Shown: positions 1 through 9,384, numbered from the stretch's first letter. The stretch: 64,000 nt of DNA from Nematopogon swammerdamellus (GCA_946902875.1 OX336354.1:62001-126000), one strand, 5' to 3'. The notes: generated by a model from the letters alone, not told the origin. Program-made: numbers and translations.

Positions 1-1223
1 CCTCCTAGGATACGTATTGCTCTCTTTTGCATTCGAAGGACCCGAACAATAGTGTGCCTACGTTTCGTGTTTACTTGCAAGGGTCTATAGCATGATTGGT
101 TTTTACAGCTATTTGATTTAATTTTTTTGTAAGGATAGATAGAATAGATAGAAAATACTTTATTACTCCAGAAAACATTTTACACAAACAGACAATAAGT
201 AATGTACATGAGGGGCAAAGGCGGACTTATCCCTTACCAGGGATTTCTCCCAGTCAACCTTTGTAGGAGATTGTAGGAGAAAAAATGCTTCTATAAACAT
301 GTTTTTTTTTTCGTAAAGTGTTTGTTTGAGTGTGTATCTAACCCTCCCCAAGTTATTGACATGAATAACGCAGCACCTTATATAAAACAAGAGGAATAGA
401 TTTGCCAAATGGTTTTAATTAGCAAAGGTGCACAACAAGCTATTGCATGGACTCTAGGTGGGGGGAAACTTATAGCGGAAGTGTAAAGAAAGTACGTACC
501 TACAGTCTGTCTGTGCATTATAACTTCATTCTTGGGACAGATGTCAGGTCAGAGTTACATATCTGCAATGGAGAATATAGATATAATAAAACACAAGGAA
601 TAGCTTTACTAAATGTCTTTACTCACAAAGGCTCACACACAACCCAAATCATCGTCAACGCCATTATCAGATTCAGAGTCGCTGGAGCGCTTAACATCTT
701 TTAAACTATAAACTCAAAAATTATAAAAAAATATATTTATAAGGTACTAACAAAACATTGTGACTTGCGAAGTTTGTTTCTCAGTTCTTCTTAGCATTGA
801 AATTAGAACTGGCGGAATTTTCGACATATCATAGGTTACCTACCTATGCATGAAATTATACAATAAACAATAATTTCTTATGGGGATATCTTAAATCGTT
901 GGTGTACACAAATGGTCCAAAGACCCCGGGTGAGCTGACTGAAGAACAATATTTGTGCTGCTATTACCAACATGCTAGGCAAAGTAGACCTAAACTTGCG
1001 ATTTCGACTCCAAATGTATTGACTAGAACCGAAGTCACCTTCAAGATATCATTTTCAAAACATAATTAAATAAAACTTTAAATGTACATCTATCTATGTA
1101 TGTAAAGAAAGAAGAAATTGATATCTCTGCAATACTTTTTATTTTATGTTTTTTTTTTAAATAAGAAAGTTCCCGCGCCGCGCCCTCTATTTAATTGTGT
1201 TTATTGTTGTAGCAGGATATAAA
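1..1223. other. Non-coding AT-rich stretch, probably intron
   Basis: No exon with flanking splice sites and no credible protein is visible. About 131-300 resembles 40,763-40,905: a GATAGAAAATACTTTATTACTC-like start followed by a block reading GGCGGACTTATCCCTTAC. This looks like the 3' end of a non-LTR element lying in minus orientation. The rest is AT-rich sequence I cannot assign. Confidence 0.4.
131..300 (-). mobile_element. 3'-end fragment of a non-LTR retroelement
   Basis: The + strand begins with GATAGA repeats and AAATACTTTATTACTC, followed by a stretch that is similar, with gaps, to 40,763-40,905. Read on the minus strand it ends in an AATAAAGTATTT signal and a TCTATC-rich tail, which fits a retroelement 3' end. 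There is no coding sequence left, so the clade is unknown. Confidence 0.4.
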
Positions 1224-1764
1224 GGGTCTTTCATTAAGGGCTTCCTATCTTCAAATTTAAATAAAACCAAATTTGTGTTAGATATCATTAACAATTTTTA
1301 TTCGTTTGAAAGGCCTATCGATGCCATTATTTATGGAATATAACAGCGTTCAAATCGCGCGCATCCAAAATGTCCAATTTCGTCTTTCAAAGAAATATGG
1401 ACCGATGATGCCGCCAGCCCAAAATCCATATCAAACAGTGACTTTTTCGGGATGCATTGGACGCTCTTGGATCACATAGCGATTTCAATCGGCCCAAAAT
1501 CGACTATTTGGTTTGTTCACGTACCCATTCATCCAGAAATGGGCCTCATCGCTGAAGATCATTTTTTTCCAATTTTCTGTTGCCCGAACAGTACACCCAT
1601 TTTGATAAAACAATTTTATCATTTGCACGTGTTGTTGAACGCTATATCCATCCATGGTGATTTGGCAAAACAGACTGAATAAACGACAGCCAATTTGACG
1701 ATGTAGCTTCAACAAGATGGCCGCTATCAACTGTCAAAGTTCGGAAGTCCCTATTGAAAGACCC
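1224..1764 (-). mobile_element. Internally deleted mariner-like (IS630/Tc1) element
   Basis: Terminal inverted repeats are visible: GGGTCTTTCATTAAGGGCTT at the left end and its imperfect complement at the right end near 1,735-1,764. The minus strand between them holds a broken transposase. An N-terminal helix-turn-helix part (HVQMIKLFYQNG) runs directly into the first catalytic block (IFSDEAHFW). The element at 29,089-30,009 has related termini and the same protein family. At about 540 bp most of the transposase is deleted, so this is a non-autonomous remnant. A clean TA target duplication is not obvious. Confidence 0.75.
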
Positions 1765-2069
1765 ATTACATGCAGTAAGAGCCGGCCTGTTGGGATGGTC
1801 TTGGTGTGCCGCCATCATGCTTTGTTATTGAATGCTTGCACGAGGCGAGCGACGTGCAGTGGAGTGAGGCGGCGCGGGTCCACTTGCTCTATACACAGTA
1901 CCTACGGCTAATTAAAGTAGCATTTTTTAAACTGAATTTGACGCTGCGAGCTAAAACGACACTCAAATTAAATGCTGACGTTCGATTGGCTCTCTATAAA
2001 TGGATGTTTGTTTAGTGATAGATAAGATAGAATGACATGTGTTGAGTGTTGGGTGGTGGTGATGCGCAG

Positions 2070-2173
2070 GCGGCGGGGGCGGACGGGGAGGCGGACGCGC
2101 CGCACGCGCTGTCGCGCCCCATCGACATCGACCTCACCCAGCCGGCGAGCCACCTCCACACCACCTTCACGCG
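2070..2173 (+). CDS. Exon 1 in window of the SxIP-motif host gene
   Basis: This internal exon follows an acceptor TGATGCGCAG and ends at a donor CG|GTGCGT. It is 104 bp, starts at phase 0 and ends after two bases of a codon. It encodes about 35 residues, acidic and Ala-rich at first (GADGEADAP) and then polar (RPIDIDLTQPASHLHTTFTR). Its GC content is far above the flanks. The split Arg codon is completed by the first base of the next exon at 2,434, which supports both boundaries. The gene must begin upstream of the window because no start codon context is seen here. I cannot identify the protein family. Confidence 0.65.
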
Positions 2174-2433
2174 GTGCGTACACCACCCTACACTACACAC
2201 CCACCACACACGACCGCACACCACCGCACTCTTTATTCACACTATTTGATATTTCGTAAAATAGCAGTCTGTCTTGAATTATGAAATATTTCTCCGTTGT
2301 TGGAATATGCTTTTAGCCATTCCATCATCTCTATTAAAAAGGCTAGTGCCGGCCTCCGGTGCGGTGAAGGCTTCGCACGCACGCTTACTTCAACATGCTC
2401 AACAATAACAAGGACTATTGTGTGTGATTACAG

Positions 2434-2564
2434 AGGTGCGAGCGAGCGAGACAGCTTCTCCATGTTCCGGAGCGGCGCCTCCTTCCTCAACACGTCGCCG
2501 CCGAGCCTCGTCTCCTCGCTCGTGATGGACGCGTCGCTCTCGGCCACCGCGGTCGCAGACTCCG
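2434..2564 (+). CDS. Exon 2 in window of the SxIP-motif host gene
   Basis: The acceptor is TGTGATTACAG and the chosen donor is CCG|GTCAGT at 2,565. The exon is 131 bp and encodes a Ser-rich stretch (GASERDSFSMFRSGASFLN, then SPPSLVSSLVMDASLS). The first base completes the Arg codon of the previous exon. The exon ends after one base of a Glu codon, which the exon at 3,376 completes in frame. Without splicing, the frame stops at 2,585 (YVQDY then TAG), so a short isoform ending here is an alternative. The Ser-rich composition suggests a disordered, possibly phosphorylated segment. Confidence 0.65.
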
Positions 2565-2748
2565 GTCAGTACGTGCAGGACTACTAGCGGGGCTCGGTGC
2601 TCGCTGTTTGTTCGAATCCTACTACGCGCCCAACTACACCATTTTCGGTCAACTTCCGCGAGAGTATGGCGGGTTTGGCGAAGGCGAACAGGAGGAGGAG
2701 GGATAAGGGAAGCAATTTCGTCAGAGCAGCGGCCATAGTAGAAATAGA

Positions 2749-2992
2749 AGGTGTGGATCTAAGCTTGCGATGGCTTCACCGAACATATCCGGGCCCATCG
2801 GCAGTAGAGGAGGGCATTAATCGAGGCCGGGACTAGCGAGTGGCCACTCTAAATTTCCCGCACATACTTCACGTTTCGGCTCGCATCAAGCCCTCGTCAG
2901 CTAGTCTGCGTTGACTAGGACGCGGGGAAACACCAGTCCCGCTCTCAACCTCCCTCTCTCTACCTATCCATATTCTGTAGGATGCTTCCAGT
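2749..2992 (-). mobile_element. 3'-terminal fragment of R2-like LINE family
   Basis: It is nearly identical to the 3' end of the longer R2-like copies at 31,142 and 35,700. Shared blocks include GGTGTGGATCTAAGCTTGCG at the terminus, a GGGCCCATCGGCAGTAGAGG block, and a part of the coding end up to TGCTTCCAGTGACGTT. It lies in the intron between exons 2 and 3 in minus orientation, 5' truncated to about 245 bp. The + strand reading frame through it (ending NRGRD) is antisense of the LINE 3'UTR and not a gene. Confidence 0.85.
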
Positions 2993-3375
2993 GACGTTCT
3001 GCTTACCCAGATTGTCGGGATTTTTCTTTTAGTGTGGTATGTATGTATTTTTGTATGTTATTTTATTCCTTTTATTTCTAAACAAAGTTAAGTTTGATAT
3101 ATTGTTAAAATCTCTTGAAGCTCTTTACAACGCAACGCAACAATCCAATACAATCGATGAGGTCTGAAGAAAAACAAATTGCAAAGTTTGTCAATGCCGC
3201 ACCTACCGAATGCCATTTTGAATTGTTCATAAACAATCTGGGCTATGATCTACGTACGTTCGTTCAAAATCCTTTTCGCTTCGTCTTAATCCTGTAAAAA
3301 TATGCATGAGCTACGCGACTGACTACGCGACTATGTATAGTAGAGTATAGTAGAGTGTGTGCGTGTGCTCCGCAG

Positions 3376-3659
3376 AGCGGTCGGCGCGCGAGAGCCTCGA
3401 GCCGAAGTCGCTGCTCACCAGCATGACGCTCAGCATCATGGAGGACAAGGACATGAGCACCAGCTTCCTCTCGCAGTCCACCTGCCACGAGAGGGACAGC
3501 CTCATCGGCTCCCTCCCACCCTCCCTGCCCTCCTCCGTCGACTCCTCCTACCGGCTCACGCAGCGCCCGCGAGCCGACCTTTTCTCCGTACACCCTCGCT
3601 CCGGCCTCATGAACGAGACCGTCGACCTGCCCTCCTCGGACAAGCTGTGCCGCGCACAG
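3376..3659 (+). CDS. Exon 3 in window, at the head of a donor-site repeat array
   Basis: The acceptor is GCTCCGCAG and the first available donor is CACAG|GTATTA at 3,660. The 284-bp exon completes the Glu codon begun at 2,564 and ends at phase 0. It encodes a Ser/Thr/Leu-rich region (SLLTSMTLSIMEDKDM, STSFLSQSTCHERDSL) and finishes MNETVDLPSSDKLCRAQ. Its last 78 bp plus the first 13 bp of intron form a 91-bp unit repeated to 5,736. Using any later donor would shift the frame by one per unit and meet a TGA in the third copy, so only the first donor keeps the frame open with a phase-0 end. Confidence 0.65.
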
Positions 3660-5736
3660 GTATTACCTTACCTTCTCCGTACACCCTCGCTCCGGCCTCA
3701 TGAACGAGACCGTCGACCTGCCCTCCTCGGACAAGCTGTGCCGCGCACAGGTATTACCTTACCTTCTCCGTACACCCTCGCTCCGGCCTCATGAACGAGA
3801 CCGTCGACCTGCCCTCCTCGGACAAGCTGTGCCGCGCACAGGTATTACCTTACCTTCTCCGTACACCCTCGCTCCGGCCTCATGAACGAGACCGTCGACC
3901 TGCCCTCCTCGGACAAGCTGTGCCGCGCACAGGTATTACCTTACCTTCTCCGTACACCCTCGCTCCGGCCTCATGAACGAGACCGTCGACCTGCCCTCCT
4001 CGGACAAGCTGTGCCGCGTACAGGTATTACCTTACCTTCTCCATACACCCTCGCTCCGGCCTCATGAACGAGACCGTTGACCTGCCCTCCTCGGACAAGC
4101 TGTGCCGCGCACCTTACCTTCTCCGTACACCCTCGCTCCGGCCTCATGAACGAGACCGTCGACCTGCCCTCCTCGGACAAGCTGTGCCGCGTACAGGTAT
4201 TACCTTACCTTCTCCGTACACCCTCGCTCCGGCCTCATGAACGAGACCGTCGACCTGCCCTCCTCGGACAAGCTGTGCCGCGCACAGGTATTACCTTACC
4301 TTCTCCGTACACCCTCGCTTCGGCCTCATGAACGAGACCGTCGACCTGCCCTCCTCGGACAAGCTGTGCCGCGTACAGGTATTACCTTACCTTCTCCGTA
4401 CACCCTCGCTCCGGCCTCATGAACGAGACCGTCGACCTGCCCTCCTCGGACAAGCTGTGCCGCGCACAGGTATTACCTTACCTTCTCCGTACACCCTCGC
4501 TCCGGCCTCATGAACGAGACCGTCGACCTGCCCTCCTCGGACAAGCTGTGCCGCGCACCTTACCTTCTCCGTACACCCTCGCTCCGGCCTCATGAACGAG
4601 ACCGTCGACCTGCCCTCCTCGGACAAGCTGTGCCGCGTACAGGTATTACCTTACCTTCTCCGTACACCCTCGCTCCGGCCTCATGAACGAGACCGTCGAC
4701 CTGCCCTCCTCGGACAAGCTGTGCCGCGCACAGGTATTACCTTACCTTCTCCGTACACCCTCGCTTCGGCCTCATGAACGAGACCGTCGACCTGCCCTCC
4801 TCGGACAAGCTGTGCCGCGTACAGGTATTACCTTACCTTCTCCGTACACCCTCGCTCCGGCCTCATGAACGAGACCGTCGACCTGCCCTCCTCGGACAAG
4901 CTGTGCCGCGCACAGGTATTACCTTACCTTCTCCGTACACCCTCGCTCCGGCCTCATGAACGAGACCGTCGACCTGCCCTCCTCGGACAAGCTGTGCCGC
5001 GCACAGGTATTACCTTACCTTCTCCGTACACCCTCGCTCCGGCCTCATGAACGAGACCGTCGACCTGCCCTCCTCGGACAAGCTGTGCCGCGCACAGGTA
5101 TTACCTTACCTTCTCCGTACACCCTCGCTCCGGCCTCATGAACGAGACCGTCGACCTGCCCTCCTCGGACAAGCTGTGCCGCGTACAGGTATTACCTTAC
5201 CTTCTCCGTACACCCTCGCTCCGGCCTCATGAACGAGACCGTCGACCTGCCCTCCTCGGACAAGCTGTGCCGCGTACAGGTATTACCTTACCTTCTCCGT
5301 ACACCCTCGCTCCGGCCTCATGAACGAGACCGTCGACCTGCCCTCCTCGGACAAGCTGTGCCGCGTACAGGTATTACCTTACCTTCTCCGTACACCCTCG
5401 CTCCGGCCTCATGAACGAGACCGTCGACCTGCCCTCCTCGGACAAGCTGTGCCGCGTACAGGTATTACCTTACCTTCTCCGTACACCCTCGCTCCGGCCT
5501 CATGAACGAGACCGTCGACCTGCCCTCCTCGGACAAGCTGTGCCGCGTACAGGTATTACCTTACCTTCTCCGTACACCCTCGCTCCGGCCTCATGAACGA
5601 GACCGTCGACCTGCCCTCCTCGGACAAGCTGTGCCGCGCACAGGTATTACCTTACCTTCTCCGTACACCCTCGCTCCGGCCTCATGAACGAGACCGTCGA
5701 CCTGCCCTCCTCGGACAAGCTGTGCCGCGCACAGGC
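3582..5736 (+). repeat. 91-bp minisatellite, 24 copies, carrying a 5' splice site
   Basis: The unit runs from TTCTCCGTACACCCTCGC through ATGAACGAGACC to CGCGCACAG followed by GTATTACCTTACC. It therefore contains an exon end and the start of the intron. ATGAACG occurs at 3,609 and every 91 bp up to 5,684, with two 82-bp units (4,064 and 4,510) that have lost the CAGGTATTA donor. Units alternate GCACAG and GTACAG (Ala-Gln or Val-Gln). A five-unit block of 446 bp starting at 4,064 is repeated at 4,510, which shows a higher-order duplication. The last unit reads CAGGCATTA, so its donor GT is changed to GC. No acceptor lies inside the unit. Confidence 0.95.
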
Positions 5737-5989
5737 ATTACTTTAGTTAGAGAAATATCAATCAGGATGGTGTGTCGTTACCGCATTGCGAATGGGGCGT
5801 GATATTATGTAATTAAAGCTAATGAAATATACTCGACAGGTTGAATTGAAAATGTGATATTTTCATGAAATTCGCTAAAATAAAAATTATAAATAAGTAT
5901 CAAATAGAACAAGAGTTCAATCAATCAAGAGAACAATCAATAGAACATTATTTAAGATTGAACTGCTTTACTCACGGTCATCTCTGAGC
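5737..5989. other. AT-rich intron sequence
   Basis: No repeat, exon or regulatory motif is recognised between the end of the 91-bp array and the SINE at 5,990. Confidence 0.4.
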
Positions 5990-6225
5990 TTTTTTTTTTT
6001 TAAATGACACGGTTGGCTACATCAATTACAACATCCGTGATGTCAGCCCATAACACCAGGTGAACTTGGTGCCACGTCAGTGGTACCCTTCGGTCGTGCC
6101 GGCTACACTGAACTGGACGGAAAACACAAACTATTTACATAGCCGTTTCGACCGACCTTTCATTCAGTGCGGTGATACCAAACCGGGCGAGTTAAACCCT
6201 ACCACCTAGTAATATAAGAACGGAG
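5990..6225 (-). mobile_element. 5'-truncated SINE (body of the 5S-headed family), minus strand
   Basis: After a poly-T run the sequence matches, in reverse orientation, the body of the element at 12,404-12,722. Shared blocks include ACAACATCCGTGATGTCAGC, CCCATAACACC, ACATAGCCGTTTCGACCGAC and CATTCAGTGCGGTG. The poly-T on the + strand is the A tail of the minus-strand element. The 5S-like head is missing. Confidence 0.8.
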
Positions 6226-6228
6226 TTA

Positions 6229-6315
6229 TATCCCTTAGTCGCCTTTTACGACATACACGGGGAGAGATGCAGTGGGGCTAATTCTTTTAATGTACCGGCC
6301 CCACACGGTACGGTA
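6229..6315 (+). mobile_element. 3' module of the 235-bp SINE-like family
   Basis: The block TATCCCTTAGTCGCCTTTTA through ACACGGGGAGAGATGCAGTG to the GGCCCCACACGGTACGG terminus also occurs at 26,692-26,780 and in the complete 235-bp insertion at 56,531-56,765. This copy ends about 70 bp upstream of the exon 4 candidate acceptors, so it has replaced the native end of that intron. Confidence 0.75.
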
Positions 6316-6383
6316 TGGAGCTATGCAGCTCGACGTTTAGTTTCATCTTCATGAGCACTCTGCCGGCGCGACGGTTGACAGAG

Positions 6384-6805
6384 AACAAGCCAGGTGACAA
6401 GTTGATGTCGGGAGAGAATACTTTGTTTCAGAAGGATGCGGCCGAGCACAGCAACGACCGGACTCGCACACTGCAGCGGGAGTCGCCCGAGTGCAACGAC
6501 CACACCCGCACCTTCCACACCTCTCCCACCTCTCCGCAACAGAGCGGGCCGGAGACGATCCGGAAGGAATCGCCAGAGATGAGCAGCTTCACTCGTACGT
6601 TCAAGAAGAGCACTCCGGAACACAATGGGTTCGCGCGCACGTACCGGCGCGACAGCCGCGGCGCTCCGCCGGAGCAGGCGGCCCCGGAGGCGCGGCCCGC
6701 CCTGCACCTCGCCCTGGACAAGCGCGAGCTGAGCGAGATCGTGCGCGCGCGCCGCCAGCTCTCGCTCGCGCGCAGCGCCCTGCCCGCCCACGCGCACACA
6801 CTCAG
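6384..6805 (+). CDS. Exon 4 in window of the SxIP-motif host gene (start uncertain)
   Basis: The frame is open from 6,315 and the exon ends at CTCAG|GTGCAC with two bases of an Arg codon, completed by the next exon. An acceptor GACAGAG before 6,384 gives the phase 0 required by exon 3. CAAG before 6,390 does so too, while other AGs at 6,328, 6,340, 6,355, 6,381 and 6,393 give other phases. The protein has four diverged repeats of the type RT(L/F/Y)xx..SPE: DRTRTLQRESPE, DHTRTFH, FTRTFKKSTPE and FARTYRRD. These are followed by an Ala/Arg-rich segment with a helical look (LALDKRELSEIVRARRQLSL). The SINE module ending at 6,315 leaves almost no pyrimidine tract. I do not recognise the repeat family. 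Confidence 0.55.
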
Positions 6806-6944
6806 GTGCACAAACACATTCTCCTTATTTTAAAAGTACATTGATTGATGCATACGAGTGTTAGAGAGAAAAATGTAACTGGCACAGCGTATGCCCACCA
6901 CTACAGCTCGATACTGAGTCACTCTCGGCGTTGTGTTGTTGTAG

Positions 6945-7086
6945 AGGGAGCGAGGAGACGCCGCGCCTCAGCGCCGCGCTCACGAAGCACTCGCCGCGCC
7001 CGGAGGAGCTCGAGGCGACCGTCATCTACGTGAAGGGGGACGCGCGGGACGCGGCCGAGCTCGGCGACTCCACCCTGCAGCACCAG
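6945..7086 (+). CDS. Exon 5 in window of the SxIP-motif host gene
   Basis: The acceptor TTGTTGTAG and the donor CACCAG|GTGACG bound 142 bp. The first base completes the Arg codon split at 6,805 and the exon ends at phase 0, matching the start of the six-copy exon. It encodes a charged region (GSEETPRLSAALTKHSPR, EELEATVIYVKGDARDAAEL) ending STLQHQ. The composition is GC-rich with strong GC3 bias like the other exons. No named domain is recognised. Confidence 0.65.
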
Positions 7087-7417
7087 GTGACGCGCGGCCT
7101 AGTGCTGCACCAGCGAGATATCTATATAGTTCTCGGTGAGAGGACTGACGGAATCTGTCTGGCGGTTAACTCCAGTGGAATTACCTGCTGCCGTCGTCTA
7201 CGCCCTGCTTCCGCCCGTCTTCGCTGCATAACTACTCCAATATTCTCAAGTTTTTCCTCGCCGTAGTGGTTCTTCCCCATTGTCTTCCATTTTGGTCTTA
7301 CATACATGGTGCACTGACTGACGAAGTGAGCACTGGTTTCTGCTTCCACTCATTGTGCACATAGTGGGTGGTCCGTCACTAAGGCGCGTTGTGTGGAGTG
7401 CCGGGAGATGTGGTGTG

Positions 7418-7453
<36 letters not shown>

Positions 7454-7552
7454 CGGGAGGAGTGGGGACAGCGGTGCGCGATGGTGGGCTCGAGCGACAG
7501 CACCGAGACAGCCACCCTGAGCAGCTCCAGCCCGCCCGACGCGCCAGATGAC
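7454..7552 (+). CDS. Exon 6 copy 1 (33-aa module)
   Basis: It encodes a 33-residue block beginning REEWGQRCAMVG and ending SPPDAPDD, with a Ser/Thr-rich middle. The acceptor is a GT tract followed by TGCAG. The donor chosen is GATGAC|GTGCAC, which gives a symmetric phase-0/0 exon that fits both the previous exon and an acceptor before 9,776. The donor is weak and could instead lie further downstream. Five further copies occur at 7,588-7,686, 7,726-7,824, 7,862-7,960, 7,998-8,096 and 8,132-8,230. Introns between copies would be only about 35-39 nt, below the usual minimum, so one copy per transcript is likeliest. Confidence 0.55.
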
Positions 7553-8131
7553 GTGCACGAGAGTGTAGTGTGTGTGTGTGTGTGCAGCGGGAGGAGTGGG
7601 GACAGCGGTGCGCGATGGTGGGCTCGAGCGACAGCACCGACACAGCCACCCTGAGCAGCTCCAGCCCGCCCGACGCGCCAGATGACGTGCACGAGAGTGT
7701 AGTGTGTGTGTGTGTGTGTGTGCAGCGGGAGGAGTGGGGACAGCGGTGCGCGATGGTGGGCTCGAGCGACAGCACCGACACAGCCACCCTGAGCAGCTCC
7801 AGCCCGCCCGACGCGCCAGATGACGTGCACGAGAGTGTAGTGTGTGTGTGTGTGTGTGCAGCGGGAGGAGTGGGGACAGCGGTGCGCGATGGTGGGCTCG
7901 AGCGACAGCACCGACACAGCCACCCTGAGCAGCTCCAGCCCGCCCGACGCGCCAGATGACGTGCACGAGAGTGTAGTGTGTGTGTGTGTGTGTGCAGCGG
8001 GAGGAGTGGGGACAGCGGTGCGCGATGGTGGGCTCGAGCGACAGCACCGACACAGCCACCCTGAGCAGCTCCAGCCCGCCCGACGCGCCAGATGACGTGC
8101 ACGAGAGTGTAGTGTGTGTGTGTGTGTGCAG

Positions 8132-8230
8132 CGGGAGGAGTGGGGACAACGGTGCGCGATGGTGGGCTCGAGCGACAGCACCGACACAGCCACCCTGAGC
8201 AGCTCCAGCCCGCCCGACGCGCCAGATGAC
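8132..8230 (+). CDS. Exon 6 copy 6 (33-aa module, alternative)
   Basis: This last copy is followed by unique sequence. After GATGAC|GTGCAC it reads CACGAGAGAAACGCGCGTCG instead of the GTGTAG seen after other copies. A second possible donor, GAGATGA|GTTCGT downstream, would give a phase-1 end compatible with the alternative exon 7 start at 9,768. Copy 6 may therefore retain the ancestral 3' boundary. Protein sequence equals copies 2-5. Confidence 0.45.
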
Positions 8231-8796
8231 GTGCACGAGAGAAACGCGCGTCGCCAAGAGATGAGTTCGTATTCTCTTTCCTTTTGGAATGCCCGTCTCC
8301 CACTATGGGTACCCACAACTAACCGAAACCAGGCCTCACGCACTCTATGTACTTGCGCGCTAACTACCTACCGTCCGGTGGACCGCCAGCGGTCTAATTC
8401 AGTGGAAATTCGTCAGCCGCGCGAAGCATAACTACACGCTCGCCCAAGCAACTGCAAAGCAATAATCACTTTACACTCGACCGTTTAGATACATTTTCGC
8501 ACGCAGCGATTGGTGATGTAAAACAGTAGGCAAAAAAAAAACCAAAAAATAAAAATACTTAAAAACAATACAAGTGCACTCATAAATAAAAAAAACACGC
8601 ACCAGCTGCCAGCTGTCAGTGTTTAAAATAAATAAATAAATAAAATAAATATTAAAGCCGAAGATATTATGAAACTTTTTCTATGGAGTGATTTATCTGT
8701 TACGAAGTAACTAATAAGTAATCTGTGCCGAAATGCTTGCAGTGGGCTGGGAGAGCGCGAGGAAAGTGACTCTTAGTCAGTCTGACAAGTCTCTGT
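8231..8796. other. Intron with AAATA-type microsatellite
   Basis: No exon is seen. A run of AAATA/AAAT repeats lies at about 8,625-8,650 and an A-rich segment at 8,525-8,600. The remainder is unassigned. Confidence 0.4.
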
Positions 8797-9340
8797 GAGA
8801 AGAGAGGGGAGGGTGGTAGGGATATGGAGGAGGTGGAAGAGATTTAAGGTCGAGGAGGTTGGGGAGGCGGGGAAGGGGTGTAATATGGTTGGGAGAGGGG
8901 GGCGGAGAGGTGAGGAGAAGGGCGACGAAGAAGGGGGAGGAGTGAGGGACGGAGAGGGAAGCGGCGGGGGAGATATGGTTGAACGAGGGCTGAGGGAGGG
9001 AGGGATAGAAGCGGCGTAGGGAGAGGGGGGGGGGGAACAAAGGGATGGAGTGGATTGGAGGAGAGGGGAGAGAGGAAGGGTGGAGCGATCGAGGCAAAGG
9101 AGGAGGGAGAGGTGGAAGGAGAAGAAAAAGGGAGCGTTGGGAGGGACGGAATGGGGGGGGGGGGGAGAGAAGGGAGAGGGGAAAAGAGGGAAGTAGGGAG
9201 AGAGGTAGGCAGATAACGAGGGGGTGGGAGAGAGGGATAGGAGAAGGGGAAAGATGGGGACGGAGAAGAGAGAGGGACAGGGGGGGAAGCGATAGAGGAA
9301 GGTAGCGAGGTAGGGAGAGAAAGAGAATACAAGAGATGCA
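8797..9340 (+). repeat. Polypurine (G/A) tract of about 540 bp
   Basis: The + strand is almost entirely G and A, with GGGAGAGG, GGAGGA and two runs of nine or more G. The strand asymmetry is extreme and gives false Arg/Gly-rich or Pro/Ser-rich frames on the two strands. It ends beside a Helitron 3' terminus at 9,385-9,428, so it may have been carried by that element. Confidence 0.85.
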
Positions 9341-9384
9341 ATTGTTTATTTATCATATGTATTTGCGTTTAAAATGTATTTGCT

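Larger units (their letters stand above)
7419..8230 (+). repeat. Six tandem copies of a cassette exon with its GT tract and acceptor
   Basis: Units of 134-138 bp each contain a GTGTGT tract, TGCAG, a 99-bp exon-like block and GTGCACGAGAGTGTAG. Exon blocks lie at 7,454, 7,588, 7,726, 7,862, 7,998 and 8,132. Length differs only by the number of GT dinucleotides. Copy 1 has a GAG for GAC change (Thr-Glu-Thr) and copy 6 one silent change. The junctions show the duplication began in the GT tract upstream of the exon and ended in CACGAGAG downstream. The near identity shows recent amplification. Confidence 0.95.

Noticed and set aside
2597..2836. Frame ending GVDLSLRWLHRTYPGPSAVE
   Set aside because: The conserved part is the antisense 3'UTR of the R2-like LINE and recurs at 55,193 for that reason.
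3609..5802. Overlapping 61-codon frames starting MNETVDLPSS
   Set aside because: Each is two 91-bp units read in successive frames and stopped by TGA in the third. They are a by-product of the repeat and not genes.
6321..6817. Arg/Ala-rich minus-strand frames opposite exon 4
   Set aside because: These are GC-rich shadows; the + strand frame joins its neighbours by splice phase.
7246..8343. Long minus-strand open frames (up to 365 codons) rich in His-Thr
   Set aside because: They are the reverse complement of the six-copy GT/exon array; the repeat and CA tracts simply lack stops. The + strand has splice sites and matching phases.
8844..9356. Pro/Ser-rich minus-strand frame of 170 codons
   Set aside because: It reads a polypurine tract, whose complement has few stop codons by composition.
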